Source: Clostridiales bacterium
GTDB lineage: Bacteria; Bacillota; Clostridia; Oscillospirales; Oscillospiraceae
Length of the DNA: 64,000 nt
Reading direction: 5' to 3'
Assembly: GCA_012719035.1 (NCBI GenBank)
Contig: JAAYBD010000030.1
Span: 62,001-126,000, forward strand
The notes under the pieces are model-generated. The model was not told the DNA's origin and did not search any database. It saw nothing but the letters and a program-made list of their open reading frames with translations. A program made the translations under genes and the position numbers. This document shows, in pieces, positions 34,203 through 44,066 of this stretch. Numbering within the stretch: position 1 is the stretch's first letter; every line of letters starts with the position of its first letter.

Positions 34203-35723
34203 ATGGGAAAGATACCCACGGCCCTCCTTATATTGGACGGTTACGGTTTGGCACCGCCGGGTGAAACCAATGCCGTTTACAGGGCATATACGCCTGCTCT
34301 TGACAAACTTTTTGCCGAATGCCCCAATACCACGCTGTCGGCTTCTGGTAAGGATGTAGGATTGCCCGAAGGACAGATCGGAAACAGCGAGGTAGGTCAT
34401 ACAAATATAGGAGCGGGAAGGGTGGTTTTTCAAATCCTTCCGCGCATTTCAAATGCCATCGAGGATGGTACGTTTTTTAATAACAGGGCATATGCCGATG
34501 CAATGGACAGATGCATCGGCGAGGATAATTCCCTGCACCTTATGGGGCTGCTTTCAGACGGAGGAGTACACAGCCATAATACACATCTTTATGCCCTCAT
34601 CGAGATGGCGAAAAGCAGAGGGGTAAAAAATGTTTATATCCACGCTTTCCTTGACGGACGCGATGTAGGTCCCACAACCGGAGCAGGATTTATGCGTGAA
34701 TGTCTGCAGAGATGCAGTGAAATCGGGCTGGGCAAAATCGCTACAGTCCAAGGCAGGTTTTATGCCATGGACAGGGATAAACGCTGGGAAAGGATCGAAA
34801 AAGCGTATAACGCGCTTGTTCTCGGAGAGGGGGAGCAAAACCCCGATCCGGTTGCGGCGATAGAGGACAGCTACAAAAAGGGCGTCACCGATGAATTTGT
34901 CGAACCTGTTGTTTGCGACCAAGAGGGCGTGATAAATGCCGGTGACAGCGTAATATTCTTCAATTTCCGTCCGGATAGGGCGAGAGAGATCACATATGCC
35001 CTGACCTCCGATACTTTTGAAGGCTTCACACGCCGCGACGGACTGTTTTCTCTTCATTTCGTATGTACGGCACGATATGACGAAAAGCTTACAAAACTTC
35101 CAGTTGCTTTTCCTCCGGAAGAAGTTGAGGATACTTTCGGAGAATATATAAGTAAGCTCAAGCTCACTCAGCTGCGTATCGCGGAAACAGAAAAATATGC
35201 CCACGTGACTTTCTTTTTCAACGGCGGCGTTGAAAAGAACTTTGAGGGCGAGGACAGGATTTTGGTTCCTTCGCCTAAACAGTTTCCTACGTACGACCTC
35301 ATTCCCGAAATGAGCGCTAACGAGGTAACGGACAAGTGTGTAGAAGCTATACTCAGCGGTAAGTACGATGTAATTATCTGCAATCTTGCGAACTGCGACA
35401 TGGTGGGACATACCGGCAAAATGTCTGCCGCAATAAAGGCGGTTGAAACAGTTGATGCCTGCGTGGGGCGCATTGCCGGAGCGGTTTCCAAAATGGGGGG
35501 GATAACCCTTGTTACAGCCGATCACGGCAATGCCGATTGTATGTCCGAGGCGAACGGAGACCCGCATACTGCGCATACGACAAACCCCGTTCCGCTTATC
35601 ATCTGCGGTGCAGATGTCAAGTTAAAAAGCGGACGTCTTGCCGATATTACGCCGACAATGCTTGAACTTATGGGGATAAGAAAACCGGAAAAAATGACCG
35701 GAGACAGCCTTATAGTAAACTGA
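34203..35723 (+). CDS. gpmI: 2,3-bisphosphoglycerate-independent phosphoglycerate mutase
   Basis: Mn-dependent mutase that converts 3- to 2-phosphoglycerate through a phosphoserine. The 506-residue product has the N-terminal metal site LLILDGYGL, the phosphoserine in GQIGNSEVGHTNIGAGR, the substrate motif HAFLDGRDVGP and the C-terminal metal site TADHGNADCM. The alkaline-phosphatase-like fold is complete. Mn-dependent GpmI enzymes are acutely pH-sensitive in Bacillus spores, where their inactivity preserves the 3-phosphoglycerate store; the same may apply here. Confidence 0.97.
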   Translation: MGKIPTALLILDGYGLAPPGETNAVYRAYTPALDKLFAECPNTTLSASGKDVGLPEGQIGNSEVGHTNIGAGRVVFQILPRISNAIEDGTFFNNRAYADAMDRCIGEDNSLHLMGLLSDGGVHSHNTHLYALIEMAKSRGVKNVYIHAFLDGRDVGPTTGAGFMRECLQRCSEIGLGKIATVQGRFYAMDRDKRWERIEKAYNALVLGEGEQNPDPVAAIEDSYKKGVTDEFVEPVVCDQEGVINAGDSVIFFNFRPDRAREITYALTSDTFEGFTRRDGLFSLHFVCTARYDEKLTKLPVAFPPEEVEDTFGEYISKLKLTQLRIAETEKYAHVTFFFNGGVEKNFEGEDRILVPSPKQFPTYDLIPEMSANEVTDKCVEAILSGKYDVIICNLANCDMVGHTGKMSAAIKAVETVDACVGRIAGAVSKMGGITLVTADHGNADCMSEANGDPHTAHTTNPVPLIICGADVKLKSGRLADITPTMLELMGIRKPEKMTGDSLIVN

Positions 35724-35746
35724 AAGAGGATATACAAAACCGATAA

Positions 35747-37057
<1,311 letters not shown>

Positions 37058-37114
37058 TATATCCAAATAATTCATGGCGCTCATAATAAATAACCTGCTA
37101 AAAAATAGACAAGT

Positions 37115-37143
37115 TTGAAAAAAATGCTAATATAACGTATAAA
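37115..37143 (+). promoter_or_regulatory. Promoter of the SpoIIQ-like gene
   Basis: TTGAAA (37115-37120), 17-base spacer, TATAAA (37138-37143). The next strong hairpin begins inside the -10 element. SpoIIQ in Bacillus is made under sigma-F, so a sporulation promoter may also exist; I could not pick one convincingly. Confidence 0.5.
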
Positions 37144-37184
37144 TGGTGCTTCTGCTGGCAAAAATACTTGCAGAAACACCATTT
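37141..37184 (+). terminator. Hairpin between eno and the SpoIIQ-like gene
   Basis: Fourteen of fifteen positions pair: 37141-37148 with 37177-37184 and 37150-37155 with 37170-37175, separated by one mismatch, around a 14-base loop, followed by TCTATT. It fits a terminator for the glycolytic operon or a hairpin in the leader of the next gene. Confidence 0.6.
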
Positions 37185-37205
37185 TCTATTCAGGAGGTTA
37201 TAAAA

Positions 37206-37955
37206 ATGGGCAATAAAAAGAGCTTTGGTGAAAAGCTGGAGAAATTTTTTGCCGGGAAGGGCTTCTACATAGTCCTTTTCCTGTGTGTGGCGGTGATAGG
37301 CGTTTCTGCTTATTTCCTGTTTACTGACAGAGGGGCTGATGTAGAAGATGTTTCCGGAATGAGTAATGGAATCGGAGAGGTCATTGCACCTCAGAATGAA
37401 GATCCCGAGATGGCTATTCCCCCAGAAACGGAAGAGGAGACAGTAGGCGAAGAAGCTACGGAGCCGGATCAAAGTCTTGAAAAGGCTACCGAAACAGAGG
37501 AAACCGGTTCATGGACGGAAGGAAATGCCGAAACTGCTGTTACAGCACAGTTTGTTTGGCCGCTGGAAGGTGATATCGACCTGCCTTATTCCGTCACAGC
37601 ACTTATTTACAACAAGAAGCTTGGGGATTGGCGCACACATGATGGTGTTGATATTGCTGCGCCGCTCGGAACTCAGGTGCTTGCCGTCAGTGCGGGACAG
37701 GTCGAAAGTGTGACTAATGACAATATGGGCGGCATGACCGTTGTTGTCGAGCACGCCGGAGGATTGCGCAGTATCTATTCAAATCTTGCGTCAGTACCCA
37801 CAGTTTACGAGGGTGATAATGTTATGACCGGCGAGGTTATCGGAGCGGTCGGAACAACTGCACCCGGTGAAACAAAGGAGAATCCGCACCTTATGTTTAA
37901 GATGACACTGGATGGACAGAGCGTAAATCCCTCGGATTATCTCCCTCCCAGATAA
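37206..37955 (+). CDS. SpoIIQ-like membrane-anchored LytM (M23) domain protein
   Basis: A 249-residue protein with a short basic N-terminus, one membrane helix (about residues 20-39), an acidic Glu/Thr-rich linker (about 45-115) and a C-terminal M23 domain. The first metal motif is intact (His145-Asp149 in THDGVDIAA), but the second, normally His-x-His, reads HLM (His228, Met230), so one zinc ligand is replaced. This suggests a structural rather than catalytic LytM domain, as in SpoIIQ, which pairs with SpoIIIAH across the forespore membranes. ATG 37206 follows AGGAGGT; an ATG at 37143 lies in the hairpin. SpoIIQ identity is inference from architecture. Confidence 0.75.
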   Translation: MGNKKSFGEKLEKFFAGKGFYIVLFLCVAVIGVSAYFLFTDRGADVEDVSGMSNGIGEVIAPQNEDPEMAIPPETEEETVGEEATEPDQSLEKATETEETGSWTEGNAETAVTAQFVWPLEGDIDLPYSVTALIYNKKLGDWRTHDGVDIAAPLGTQVLAVSAGQVESVTNDNMGGMTVVVEHAGGLRSIYSNLASVPTVYEGDNVMTGEVIGAVGTTAPGETKENPHLMFKMTLDGQSVNPSDYLPPR

Positions 37956-37974
37956 GCAAAATAGTAATACTTCA

Positions 37975-38007
37975 GGGCTTCTCAATTATTGAGAGGCCCG
38001 TTTTTTT
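37975..38007 (+). terminator. Terminator of the SpoIIQ-like gene
   Basis: GGGCTTCTCA (37975-37984) pairs with TGAGAGGCCC (37990-37999) around a short loop, followed by a T7 run at 38001-38007. The stop of the small minus-strand gene lies inside the hairpin. Confidence 0.85.
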
Positions 38008-38183
38008 ACGCTGTCCATGTTCTTGGACAGATTTATCATTTCAAAAAATTGCTTTGCTTCATCTTCGGTTACATCAATTGTTCCGCGCTTTCCGCACCAT
38101 TGAAGCAGATCATAAACACCGCCGTTACAGCCGCGCCTGTCGCCGCGGCTTGAGATCAAACGAATGTAATCCCATTTGCTCAT
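37986..38183 (-). CDS. Small unknown protein of 65 residues
   Basis: A short basic protein, MSKWDYIRLISSRGDRRGC at its N-terminus and NMDSVKKRASQ at its end, with three Cys-free helices likely and no signal or membrane segment. I do not recognise a family. Support for a real gene is an AAGGGG eight bases before the ATG and an isolated position not shadowed by another gene. Its 3' end overlaps the convergent terminator hairpin. The region upstream contains repeated ACTGC elements. It could be a regulatory small protein, but nothing shows this. Confidence 0.5.
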   Translation of the reverse strand: MSKWDYIRLISSRGDRRGCNGGVYDLLQWCGKRGTIDVTEDEAKQFFEMINLSKNMDSVKKRASQ

Positions 38184-38213
38184 CGAAGCAACCCCTTTTC
38201 ACTGCTTATATTA

Positions 38214-38240
38214 ACTGCATAACATTTCATTATATGCAGT
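38214..38240. promoter_or_regulatory. Inverted repeat upstream of the 65-residue gene
   Basis: ACTGCATA (38214-38221) and TATGCAGT (38233-38240) form an 8-base inverted repeat, with a further CACTGC at 38200-38205. The spacing of half-sites resembles a dimeric repressor operator between the minus-strand small gene and pepT (-10-like TATAAT at 38310-38315). Function is not known. Confidence 0.4.
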
Positions 38241-38374
38241 GAAAAATTAAAACATAACTCTTTTACATGTTTTTTTAATATTATTTCTGCAAAATTTCCG
38301 GCAGGGTGCTATAATAATAAAAATAAGCTTTTCCAGCGATGTGCTTATTCAATTTAGAAATGGAAGTGTGACAG

Positions 38375-39610
38375 ATGACGGTAAAAGAACGCTTTTTGAA
38401 CTATATCAGCTTTGATACTCAGTCCGATGAGAACGCAGAGAACATTCCAAGCACCGAAAAACAATGGACGCTTGCGCGTCAGCTTGAAAAGGAGCTTTTG
38501 GAATTGGGCGCGGAGAATGTCCGCGTCAGCGAATATTGCTATGTAATGGCGGAGCTGCCGTCTAATATGAATGATAAAAAAGTTCCCGCACTGGGATTTA
38601 TTGCACATATGGACACTTCGCCTGATTCATCCGGTGAAAATGTCCGCCCCCGCATTATCAAAAACTATGACGGCGGAGTTATTGTTCTTAATGAGGAAAA
38701 AAACTTCGTGCTGGACCCCGCCGAATTTGAAAGCCTTAAAACCCACGTCGGAGAGGAGCTTATCGTAACAGACGGGACAACTCTTCTTGGCGCGGACGAC
38801 AAGGCGGGAATAGCGGAGATCATGACGATGGTTGAATATCTGCAGACGCATCCCGAAATTCGGCATGGCAAGATATGCATAGGTTTCACGCCTGATGAGG
38901 AGGTCGGAAACGGAGCTGAAAAATTTGATGTTGCCGGTTTCGGTGCGGACTTTGCCTATACTGTTGATGGAGGCAGCTTGGGCGAGATAGAATATGAAAA
39001 CTTCAACGGTGCGAATGCAGGTGTTTTTGTGAGCGGAAAGAGTATTCATCCGGGAAGCGCAAAAAACAAGATGATAAACGCAGCGCTTATCGCAAACGAA
39101 TTTGCCTCTATGCTGCCGCAGTTTGAAACTCCGTCACATACGGAGGGCTATGAGGGCTTCTACCATCTTCATCAGATGTCGGGCAGTGTTGAGGAAGCGG
39201 AGCTTCACTACATTATAAGGGATCACGACAGAGAGAAATTTGAAAAACGTAAGAAGTTTATGAATACCGTTTGCGAATATCTCAACAAAAAATACGGAAG
39301 CAATACCATAAGCCTTGTCATAGAAGACAGGTATTTCAATATGCGGGAGAAAATACTGCCTCATATGGAGCTTATAGAGCTTGCGGAAAAAGCAATGATG
39401 GCAGAGGGAATACAACCGGTCGTTGTCCCTATCCGCGGCGGTACCGACGGAGCAAGACTTTCATATATGGGGCTGCCTTGTCCGAATCTCTGCACAGGCG
39501 GTCATAATTTCCATGGTCCGTTTGAATATTGCTCGGTGGATTCAATGGAAAAGGTTACTGGCTTCCTTATACGCCTTGCAGAGATGTTTGCGGAAGAAAT
39601 GCCCGGATGA
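38375..39610 (+). CDS. pepT: Peptidase T (aminotripeptidase)
   Basis: Zinc tripeptidase of family M20B that removes N-terminal residues from tripeptides in the cytoplasm. The 411-residue product has the first metal motif [11 protein letters not shown], the bridging site [15 protein letters not shown], the catalytic [15 protein letters not shown], and [19 protein letters not shown] and [18 protein letters not shown]. Length is normal. The ribosome site is weak (GGAAGTG). It is followed by the pyridoxal kinase after 42 bases, perhaps co-transcribed. Confidence 0.96.
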   Translation: MTVKERFLNYISFDTQSDENAENIPSTEKQWTLARQLEKELLELGAENVRVSEYCYVMAELPSNMNDKKVPALGFIAHMDTSPDSSGENVRPRIIKNYDGGVIVLNEEKNFVLDPAEFESLKTHVGEELIVTDGTTLLGADDKAGIAEIMTMVEYLQTHPEIRHGKICIGFTPDEEVGNGAEKFDVAGFGADFAYTVDGGSLGEIEYENFNGANAGVFVSGKSIHPGSAKNKMINAALIANEFASMLPQFETPSHTEGYEGFYHLHQMSGSVEEAELHYIIRDHDREKFEKRKKFMNTVCEYLNKKYGSNTISLVIEDRYFNMREKILPHMELIELAEKAMMAEGIQPVVVPIRGGTDGARLSYMGLPCPNLCTGGHNFHGPFEYCSVDSMEKVTGFLIRLAEMFAEEMPG

Positions 39611-39652
39611 ACGGTGACGATATGAGCAGAAAAATAAAATACAGAGGTTACT

Positions 39653-40510
39653 ATGGAAGAAATCAAAAGAATTGCGGCGATACATGATTTATCAGGTTTT
39701 GGGAAATGTTCGCTCACCGTTGCACTGCCGATAATATCCGCAAGCGGCGTGGAATGTGCCTGTCTTCCGACAGCGCTGCTCTCAACACATACAGGCGGTT
39801 TTTACGATTATACTTTAAAGGATCTGTCTGATGAGATGCTGCCAATAGCCCGTCATTGGAAACGTGAAGGACTTGAGTTTGACGGAATATACTCCGGCTA
39901 CCTTGCTTCCGCTCGGCAGGAGGCGATGCTTGAGGAGATAATCGATATTTTGGCTACGGAAAAAACAAAAATAATAGTTGACCCCGTTATGGCGGATAAC
40001 GGCAAATATTATAGCAATCTTGGGGACGAAATGTGCCGTGCATTCCGCAGGATTTGCAGAAGAGCGCATATAATTACACCAAATGTTACGGAAGCGGCGC
40101 TTTTGACCGGTCTGCCTTTCAGAATGGGTCAGCATGACAAGGAATATATTGATGCCCTTTCAAATGGACTTTCTGAACTTTGCAGCGGAATTATCGCAAT
40201 AACCGGTGTCTGCCCCGAAAGGGGAAGTGTCGGCGTATATGCCTTCAATACGCAGACGGGGGAAGAATGCCTGTCGCTTAGAGCGGAAAGGGAAGGTGTG
40301 TTTCATGGTACGGGAGACATCTTTGCTTCGGCATTCTCGTCCCTGATGCTTCGGGGCGCCGGGCTGAAAGAGGCTTTAGAAACGGCAGTTTCTCTCGTCA
40401 GTTCCAGCATAGAACGTACAGCTGAACGCAGCACTCCCCGCCGGAATGGCGTTGATTTTGAAAGCGCCCTGCCCGAGTATATAAAAAAAGTATCTGATTT
40501 ATTTAAATAA
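39653..40510 (+). CDS. pdxY: Pyridoxamine/pyridoxal kinase
   Basis: A ribokinase-fold kinase that phosphorylates vitamin B6 vitamers in salvage. The 285-residue product has the N-terminal AIHDLSGFGKCSLTVALPI, the substrate region TGGFYDYTLKDL, VDPVMADNGKYYS, TPNVTEAALLTG and the anion-hole/catalytic motif FHGTGDIFASAF. The N-terminal half most resembles the Firmicutes pyridoxamine kinase group rather than ThiD. Its product, PLP, is the cofactor of the aminotransferase at 48.5 kb, though no operon links them. A strong bidirectional terminator follows. Confidence 0.88.
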   Translation: MEEIKRIAAIHDLSGFGKCSLTVALPIISASGVECACLPTALLSTHTGGFYDYTLKDLSDEMLPIARHWKREGLEFDGIYSGYLASARQEAMLEEIIDILATEKTKIIVDPVMADNGKYYSNLGDEMCRAFRRICRRAHIITPNVTEAALLTGLPFRMGQHDKEYIDALSNGLSELCSGIIAITGVCPERGSVGVYAFNTQTGEECLSLRAEREGVFHGTGDIFASAFSSLMLRGAGLKEALETAVSLVSSSIERTAERSTPRRNGVDFESALPEYIKKVSDLFK

Positions 40511-40514
40511 CAGA

Positions 40515-40548
40515 AAAAACAGGACGGTCAAAACACCGCCCTGTTTTT
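40515..40548. terminator. Bidirectional terminator between pdxY and the SDR gene
   Basis: Left arm 40515-40528 pairs with 40535-40548 at 13 of 14 positions; the A5 and T5 ends give a U run in either direction. It serves both convergent genes. Confidence 0.88.
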
Positions 40549-40561
40549 CATATTCTACTCT

Positions 40562-41266
40562 TTATAGTGCAAAACCGCCGTCCACACCGAAAACCTGTCC
40601 GGTGATAAAGCGGGATTTTTCAGATGCGAGAAATGCCGCAAGTTCCGCAACATCTGAGGGCTTTCCAAGTCTGCAAAGAGGGGTTTCCTCGCAGAGTCTT
40701 GCCTTGTCCTCATCCGAAAATCCGGACATCATATCTGTTTCGATAACGCCGGGCGCGATGCAGTTTACCCTTATGCCGGAGGGACCGAGTTCTTTGGAAA
40801 GTGCTTTCGTAAGCCCGATGACTGCGGCTTTTGAAGCAGAATACGCCGCCTCACAGGATGCCCCATGTATTCCCCATACGGAGGACATTGTAATTATAGA
40901 GCCGCTTTTCTCCCTTATCATAGAGGGCAGCGCACATTGGATGCAATTATAAGTACCGTCTACATTGACGGCGAAAACTCTGCGCCATATTTCGGGACTT
41001 GTTTCGGAAAAGAGTCCGTATTCCGAGATTCCTGCGTTGCAGACGAGAACATTTATATCTCCGATTTCGTCATACATAGAAAGAACCTGTTCGTAATCCG
41101 ATACATCTGCTTTGATGGCATAAGCACCGATTTCGTCTGCGAGTGCCTGCGCCCTGTCATCGCTATTGCGGTAATTTATAAAAACTTTGAAGCCATCCTT
41201 TGAGAGTGCGCGGGCAATGGCTTCTCCTATTCCCCTTGAAGCACCCGTAACCAAGGCTTTTTTCAT
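40562..41266 (-). CDS. Short-chain dehydrogenase, FabG/YmfI-like
   Basis: A 234-residue NAD(P)-dependent reductase of the classical SDR family. It has the cofactor motif VTGASRGIGEAIA, NVLVCNAGISEYG, catalytic Ser in ITMSSVWG and YSASK, and the C-terminal GQVFGVDGGFAL common to 3-oxoacyl-ACP reductases. It is outside any fatty-acid cluster, so it may be a paralogue with another substrate, such as YmfI. I start at ATG 41266, seven bases after GGGGG; the ATG at 41284 overlaps that site. Confidence 0.85.
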   Translation of the reverse strand: MKKALVTGASRGIGEAIARALSKDGFKVFINYRNSDDRAQALADEIGAYAIKADVSDYEQVLSMYDEIGDINVLVCNAGISEYGLFSETSPEIWRRVFAVNVDGTYNCIQCALPSMIREKSGSIITMSSVWGIHGASCEAAYSASKAAVIGLTKALSKELGPSGIRVNCIAPGVIETDMMSGFSDEDKARLCEETPLCRLGKPSDVAELAAFLASEKSRFITGQVFGVDGGFAL

Positions 41267-41363
41267 TGCGGAACCCCCGTTCATTATGCTAACTGCTTTA
41301 TTATAAAATTATATCATATAGATTTACATTTTTGTGTATAATTTGGTGTTCGGTAATAGGTAT

Positions 41364-41392
41364 TTGAAAAATGCATACGAGTGTGTTAAAAT
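41364..41392 (+). promoter_or_regulatory. Promoter of the PASTA protein gene
   Basis: TTGAAA (41364-41369), 17-base spacer, TAAAAT (41387-41392), followed by a leader of about 55 bases with TTGGAGG before ATG 41456. Confidence 0.75.
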
Positions 41393-41455
41393 GTGTTTTG
41401 CAGCGGTTAAAAGAACCTATATTAATGTTCAAACCGTGTTTTGGAGGTAAAAAAT

Positions 41456-42736
41456 ATGCATACAATAATCTGCAAAAAGTGCGGAGCTAAAATAGACGCA
41501 TCTTTAGGCGAATGCCCGAACTGCGGGACTGTGTATTACATATTGTCCGAAGAAGATAAAACCCTCGAATGGGCAATGAACATGGAAGCAGATCCCGATG
41601 AAACCCGGGTGATTGGAAAGAAAGAAGACCAAGGCAGAAGCGGTTCCATTCACAGCACAAGTGATTTGCTTAATGCGGACAATGACGAACTGTTCAATAC
41701 ACGTGTGTGGAAGTTAAGCGAAGATCCTGACGAGACTAAAGCTATACGCATGCAGCCTGCCGAAAAACCTAAAAAACCTGTTCCGCCGGTTCAGCGTCCA
41801 GTCCGAAGGAATACTCCTCCGGACAATGGAAATGGTAGGGATAACAAGAAACAGCCTCCGGAAAATAAAATGGATTTGCGAAAAAAACAGCTCATCGTTG
41901 CCGCTGTCGGTCTTGTTGCGGTCTTGACGCTTGTGCTGTCTATTATGAGCGGGGCGTTTGACTTCGGCGGGGGCGATGAGAAAAATGATAAAATGCCGTA
42001 TGTCGTAGGCTCAACCCAAGATGTGGCAGAGGCCCTTCTTCGGGACAACATGGGTCTAAAAGTTACGTCAATGCGCGAAGAAAGCGAAGCCTTGGAAAAT
42101 ACAGTTATCGACCAGAGTATTAAAGAAGGAAGAAAGGTTAAAAAAGGCGATAGCGTTGTCTTGATAATCTCGTCCGGAAAAGCTGTAAAACCCTCCGATA
42201 CTGTAGAGTATACAGAGGTTCCCTTGCTTATAGGAAAAACTTATGATCAGGCTAAAAGGGAGCTGGACAAATACGAACTGTCGATTACAAGTGCCGAGGA
42301 TGTATTCAGCGATGAGGAAATCGGAAAAATCATTTCCCAGTATCCCTTGAAAGGTGCAAAACTCAAGAAAGGCGATTTGGTAACAGTTACGATATCCAAA
42401 GGACCTGAGCCTTCTCCTTCGCCCAAGGGGCATACTATAAGCGTGACTGCGGGCAAGGGTGGAAGCATCAGCCCCAAAGGACTTGTAGTTGTTGAAGAGG
42501 GAAAAGATCAGACATTTACAATTACTCCGGATGAAGGTTATGAGGTCAAAGAGGTAAAGGTCGACGGAACAAGCATCGGTTTAGTACAAAGCTATACCTT
42601 TACAAAGGTAAGCGGTGACCATTCGATTTATGCCGTTTTTAAAAAGAAAGAGGCGGCACCTGCAGAAACGCCTCACGAAAATCCCATACCCCCGATAGCA
42701 TCGACTGTTATGGATCTTATAGACATATTGTCGTAA
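41456..42736 (+). CDS. Zinc-ribbon, membrane-anchored PASTA protein without a kinase domain
   Basis: A 426-residue protein with an N-terminal zinc ribbon (CKKCGAKI ... CPNCGTVYY), a Pro/Asn-rich cytoplasmic stretch, one membrane helix (LIVAAVGLVAVLTLVLSIMSG), two external PASTA domains (beginning PYVVGSTQDVAEALL and PLLIGKTYDQAKREL) and a C-terminal beta-repeat-like domain (GKGGSISPKG ... FTITPDEGYEVKEVKVDGT), then a Pro-rich tail. PASTA domains bind muropeptides, usually on PrkC/Stk kinases or penicillin-binding proteins; no kinase is present. The protein could connect wall sensing to a cytoplasmic partner of the zinc ribbon. ATG 41456 follows TTGGAGG. Confidence 0.85.
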   Translation: MHTIICKKCGAKIDASLGECPNCGTVYYILSEEDKTLEWAMNMEADPDETRVIGKKEDQGRSGSIHSTSDLLNADNDELFNTRVWKLSEDPDETKAIRMQPAEKPKKPVPPVQRPVRRNTPPDNGNGRDNKKQPPENKMDLRKKQLIVAAVGLVAVLTLVLSIMSGAFDFGGGDEKNDKMPYVVGSTQDVAEALLRDNMGLKVTSMREESEALENTVIDQSIKEGRKVKKGDSVVLIISSGKAVKPSDTVEYTEVPLLIGKTYDQAKRELDKYELSITSAEDVFSDEEIGKIISQYPLKGAKLKKGDLVTVTISKGPEPSPSPKGHTISVTAGKGGSISPKGLVVVEEGKDQTFTITPDEGYEVKEVKVDGTSIGLVQSYTFTKVSGDHSIYAVFKKKEAAPAETPHENPIPPIASTVMDLIDILS

Positions 42737-42756
42737 AACGATTTGATATTAATGCC

Positions 42757-42788
42757 AACGCCCCATGGAATTCCATGGGGCGTTTTTT
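42757..42788 (+). terminator. Terminator of the PASTA gene: perfect 28-base palindrome
   Basis: Positions 42757-42784 are a perfect 28-base palindrome (AACGCCCCATGGAA and its complement) followed by a T run; the last bases of the palindrome begin the T6 run at 42783-42788. The zero-base spacer means that the RNA loop must open a few central A-T pairs. It points to the plus strand only. Confidence 0.85.
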
Positions 42789-42791
42789 ATG

Positions 42792-43259
42792 TTACAGCTT
42801 GAGTATTCTGCAAAGTATCTCACCGCTGTCACTGATCGTCACTTCGGCAAAGCTTGCCGAAGGGGAGTATCCGCAGGTACCGGGATTCAAAATGTTTAGC
42901 TTCCCAACCTTAAAATAATCGGCAATGTGGGTGTGACCGTACATAACTATATCTGCTTCAAGCCCGATTGCCCGCTCAATCAGAGAAGAAAGGTTCCTCT
43001 TTACGCCGAAAAGATGACCGTGTGTAATCAGTATTTTTACTTTACCGATATCGAACAGTTCAATTTCCGGTAAAGCGGAATTAAAGTCGCAGTTTCCCTT
43101 AACCGCTTTGAGAGGTGTTTGAGGAAACTGATCTTTTATCCTGTCAACATCGGTGCCTCCATCCCCAAGATGTATTATCATGTCGGGCGAATGGTGTTTG
43201 ACAGCGCGGAGCATAGCATCAGGTCTTCCATGGGAATCGGAAAAAACCGCAAGCTTCAA
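42792..43259 (-). CDS. YfcE/MJ0936-family metallophosphoesterase
   Basis: A 155-residue calcineurin-like phosphodiesterase with all metal motifs: AVFSDSHGR, IHLGDGG, KGNCD, ITHGH and YGHTHI, ending NPGTCGYS. Family members hydrolyse phosphodiesters in vitro with Mn; the cellular substrate is unknown. It is convergent with the PASTA gene and lies 124 bases from the divergent small-protein trio. Confidence 0.9.
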   Translation of the reverse strand: MKLAVFSDSHGRPDAMLRAVKHHSPDMIIHLGDGGTDVDRIKDQFPQTPLKAVKGNCDFNSALPEIELFDIGKVKILITHGHLFGVKRNLSSLIERAIGLEADIVMYGHTHIADYFKVGKLNILNPGTCGYSPSASFAEVTISDSGEILCRILKL

Positions 43260-43383
43260 AATAAAAATCTCCTTATATCGAAAATATATGGTGTATTTTT
43301 AAAAATTTGAATGTTTGCTTAAAAGTAACCACATTGGAATATTTGAATATACTGAACTGAAAGAGGTTTTCGGAGGTGTTGTG

Positions 43384-43626
43384 ATGAACGAATTTGAAAA
43401 AATAAGCAAGGAACTGCTCAAGGGCGGCAAGGCAAATGATGTGAAAAATGTCGTAAACTCGGCGGAGGGTAAAAAAATAGGAAAAATGGTAGATGGAAAT
43501 GCCCTTAAAAAAGCTGTTGCCGAGGGAGACAATGACACCGTTAATAAAATAGTCAATCAGTTTTTATCTACGAATGAAGGAAAAGCTTTGGCAAAAAAAA
43601 TAAGTGAGAGTTTTGGGAAAAAATAA
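43384..43626 (+). CDS. Small unknown protein 1 of a three-gene cassette
   Basis: An 80-residue, Lys-rich helical protein starting MNEFEKISKELLKGGKAND and ending SESFGKK. It has no signal or membrane segment. GGAGG at 43372-43376 is seven bases before ATG 43384; upstream in-frame codons (from 43315) lie before this site. It shares the start motif MNE-E-I/M--LL with the next protein, a weak hint of common ancestry. Spacing of 18 bases to the next gene and two bases after that indicates one transcript. I do not recognise a family. Confidence 0.7.
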   Translation: MNEFEKISKELLKGGKANDVKNVVNSAEGKKIGKMVDGNALKKAVAEGDNDTVNKIVNQFLSTNEGKALAKKISESFGKK

Positions 43627-43644
43627 TGACGGGGGGCTGACGAC

Positions 43645-44064
43645 GTGAACGAGATGGAGGGAATGATCAATAAGCTGCTATCAAATCCGGATGATATGAA
43701 AAAAATCATGGATATGGCAGGACAAATTATGGGTACGGACAGCAGCGCTCCCTCCGGTGCGTCAGAAAGTGGAGAGCAGCAGGCTGAGCCGTCACATGAT
43801 GATATACCGTCGCTTGACAATATGCTGTCAGGACTTGACAGCATTCCGGGCGGCTTGACCTCGGTAGTACAAAAGCTGATGGGAAGTCCCGCGGCTAAAA
43901 CGCTGATGAGCGGAGCTTTAAATACAAAAAATGATAAACAGGAACTGCTCATGGCTTTGAAGCCTTGGCTTTCGGAGAAAAGAAAGCATAAACTTGAAAA
44001 GGCAATAATGTTTGCTAAAGTTATGCGTTTTGCGGGGGCTGCAGCTTTAAAAAGGGGAGGATAA
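43645..44064 (+). CDS. Small unknown protein 2 of a three-gene cassette
   Basis: A 139-residue protein starting from GTG 43645, eight bases after GGGGGG. The N-terminal part (NEMEGMINKLLSNPDDMKK) is helical, the middle (about 40-65) is acidic and low in complexity (Ser/Glu/Pro), and the C-terminal half is helical and basic (KPWLSEKRKHKLEKAIMFAKVMRFAG). No membrane segment is clear. The pattern suggests a bridge between protein 1 and the membrane-bound protein 3, but that is inference. No family is recognised. Confidence 0.7.
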   Translation: MNEMEGMINKLLSNPDDMKKIMDMAGQIMGTDSSAPSGASESGEQQAEPSHDDIPSLDNMLSGLDSIPGGLTSVVQKLMGSPAAKTLMSGALNTKNDKQELLMALKPWLSEKRKHKLEKAIMFAKVMRFAGAAALKRGG

Positions 44065-44066
44065 GA

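Noticed and set aside
34554..35576. A 340-codon minus-strand open frame inside gpmI
   Set aside because: gpmI is intact and full length on the plus strand; the antisense frame has no start signal or recognisable motif. The similar long antisense frames within pgk, eno, rnc-radical SAM and lysS were rejected for the same reason.
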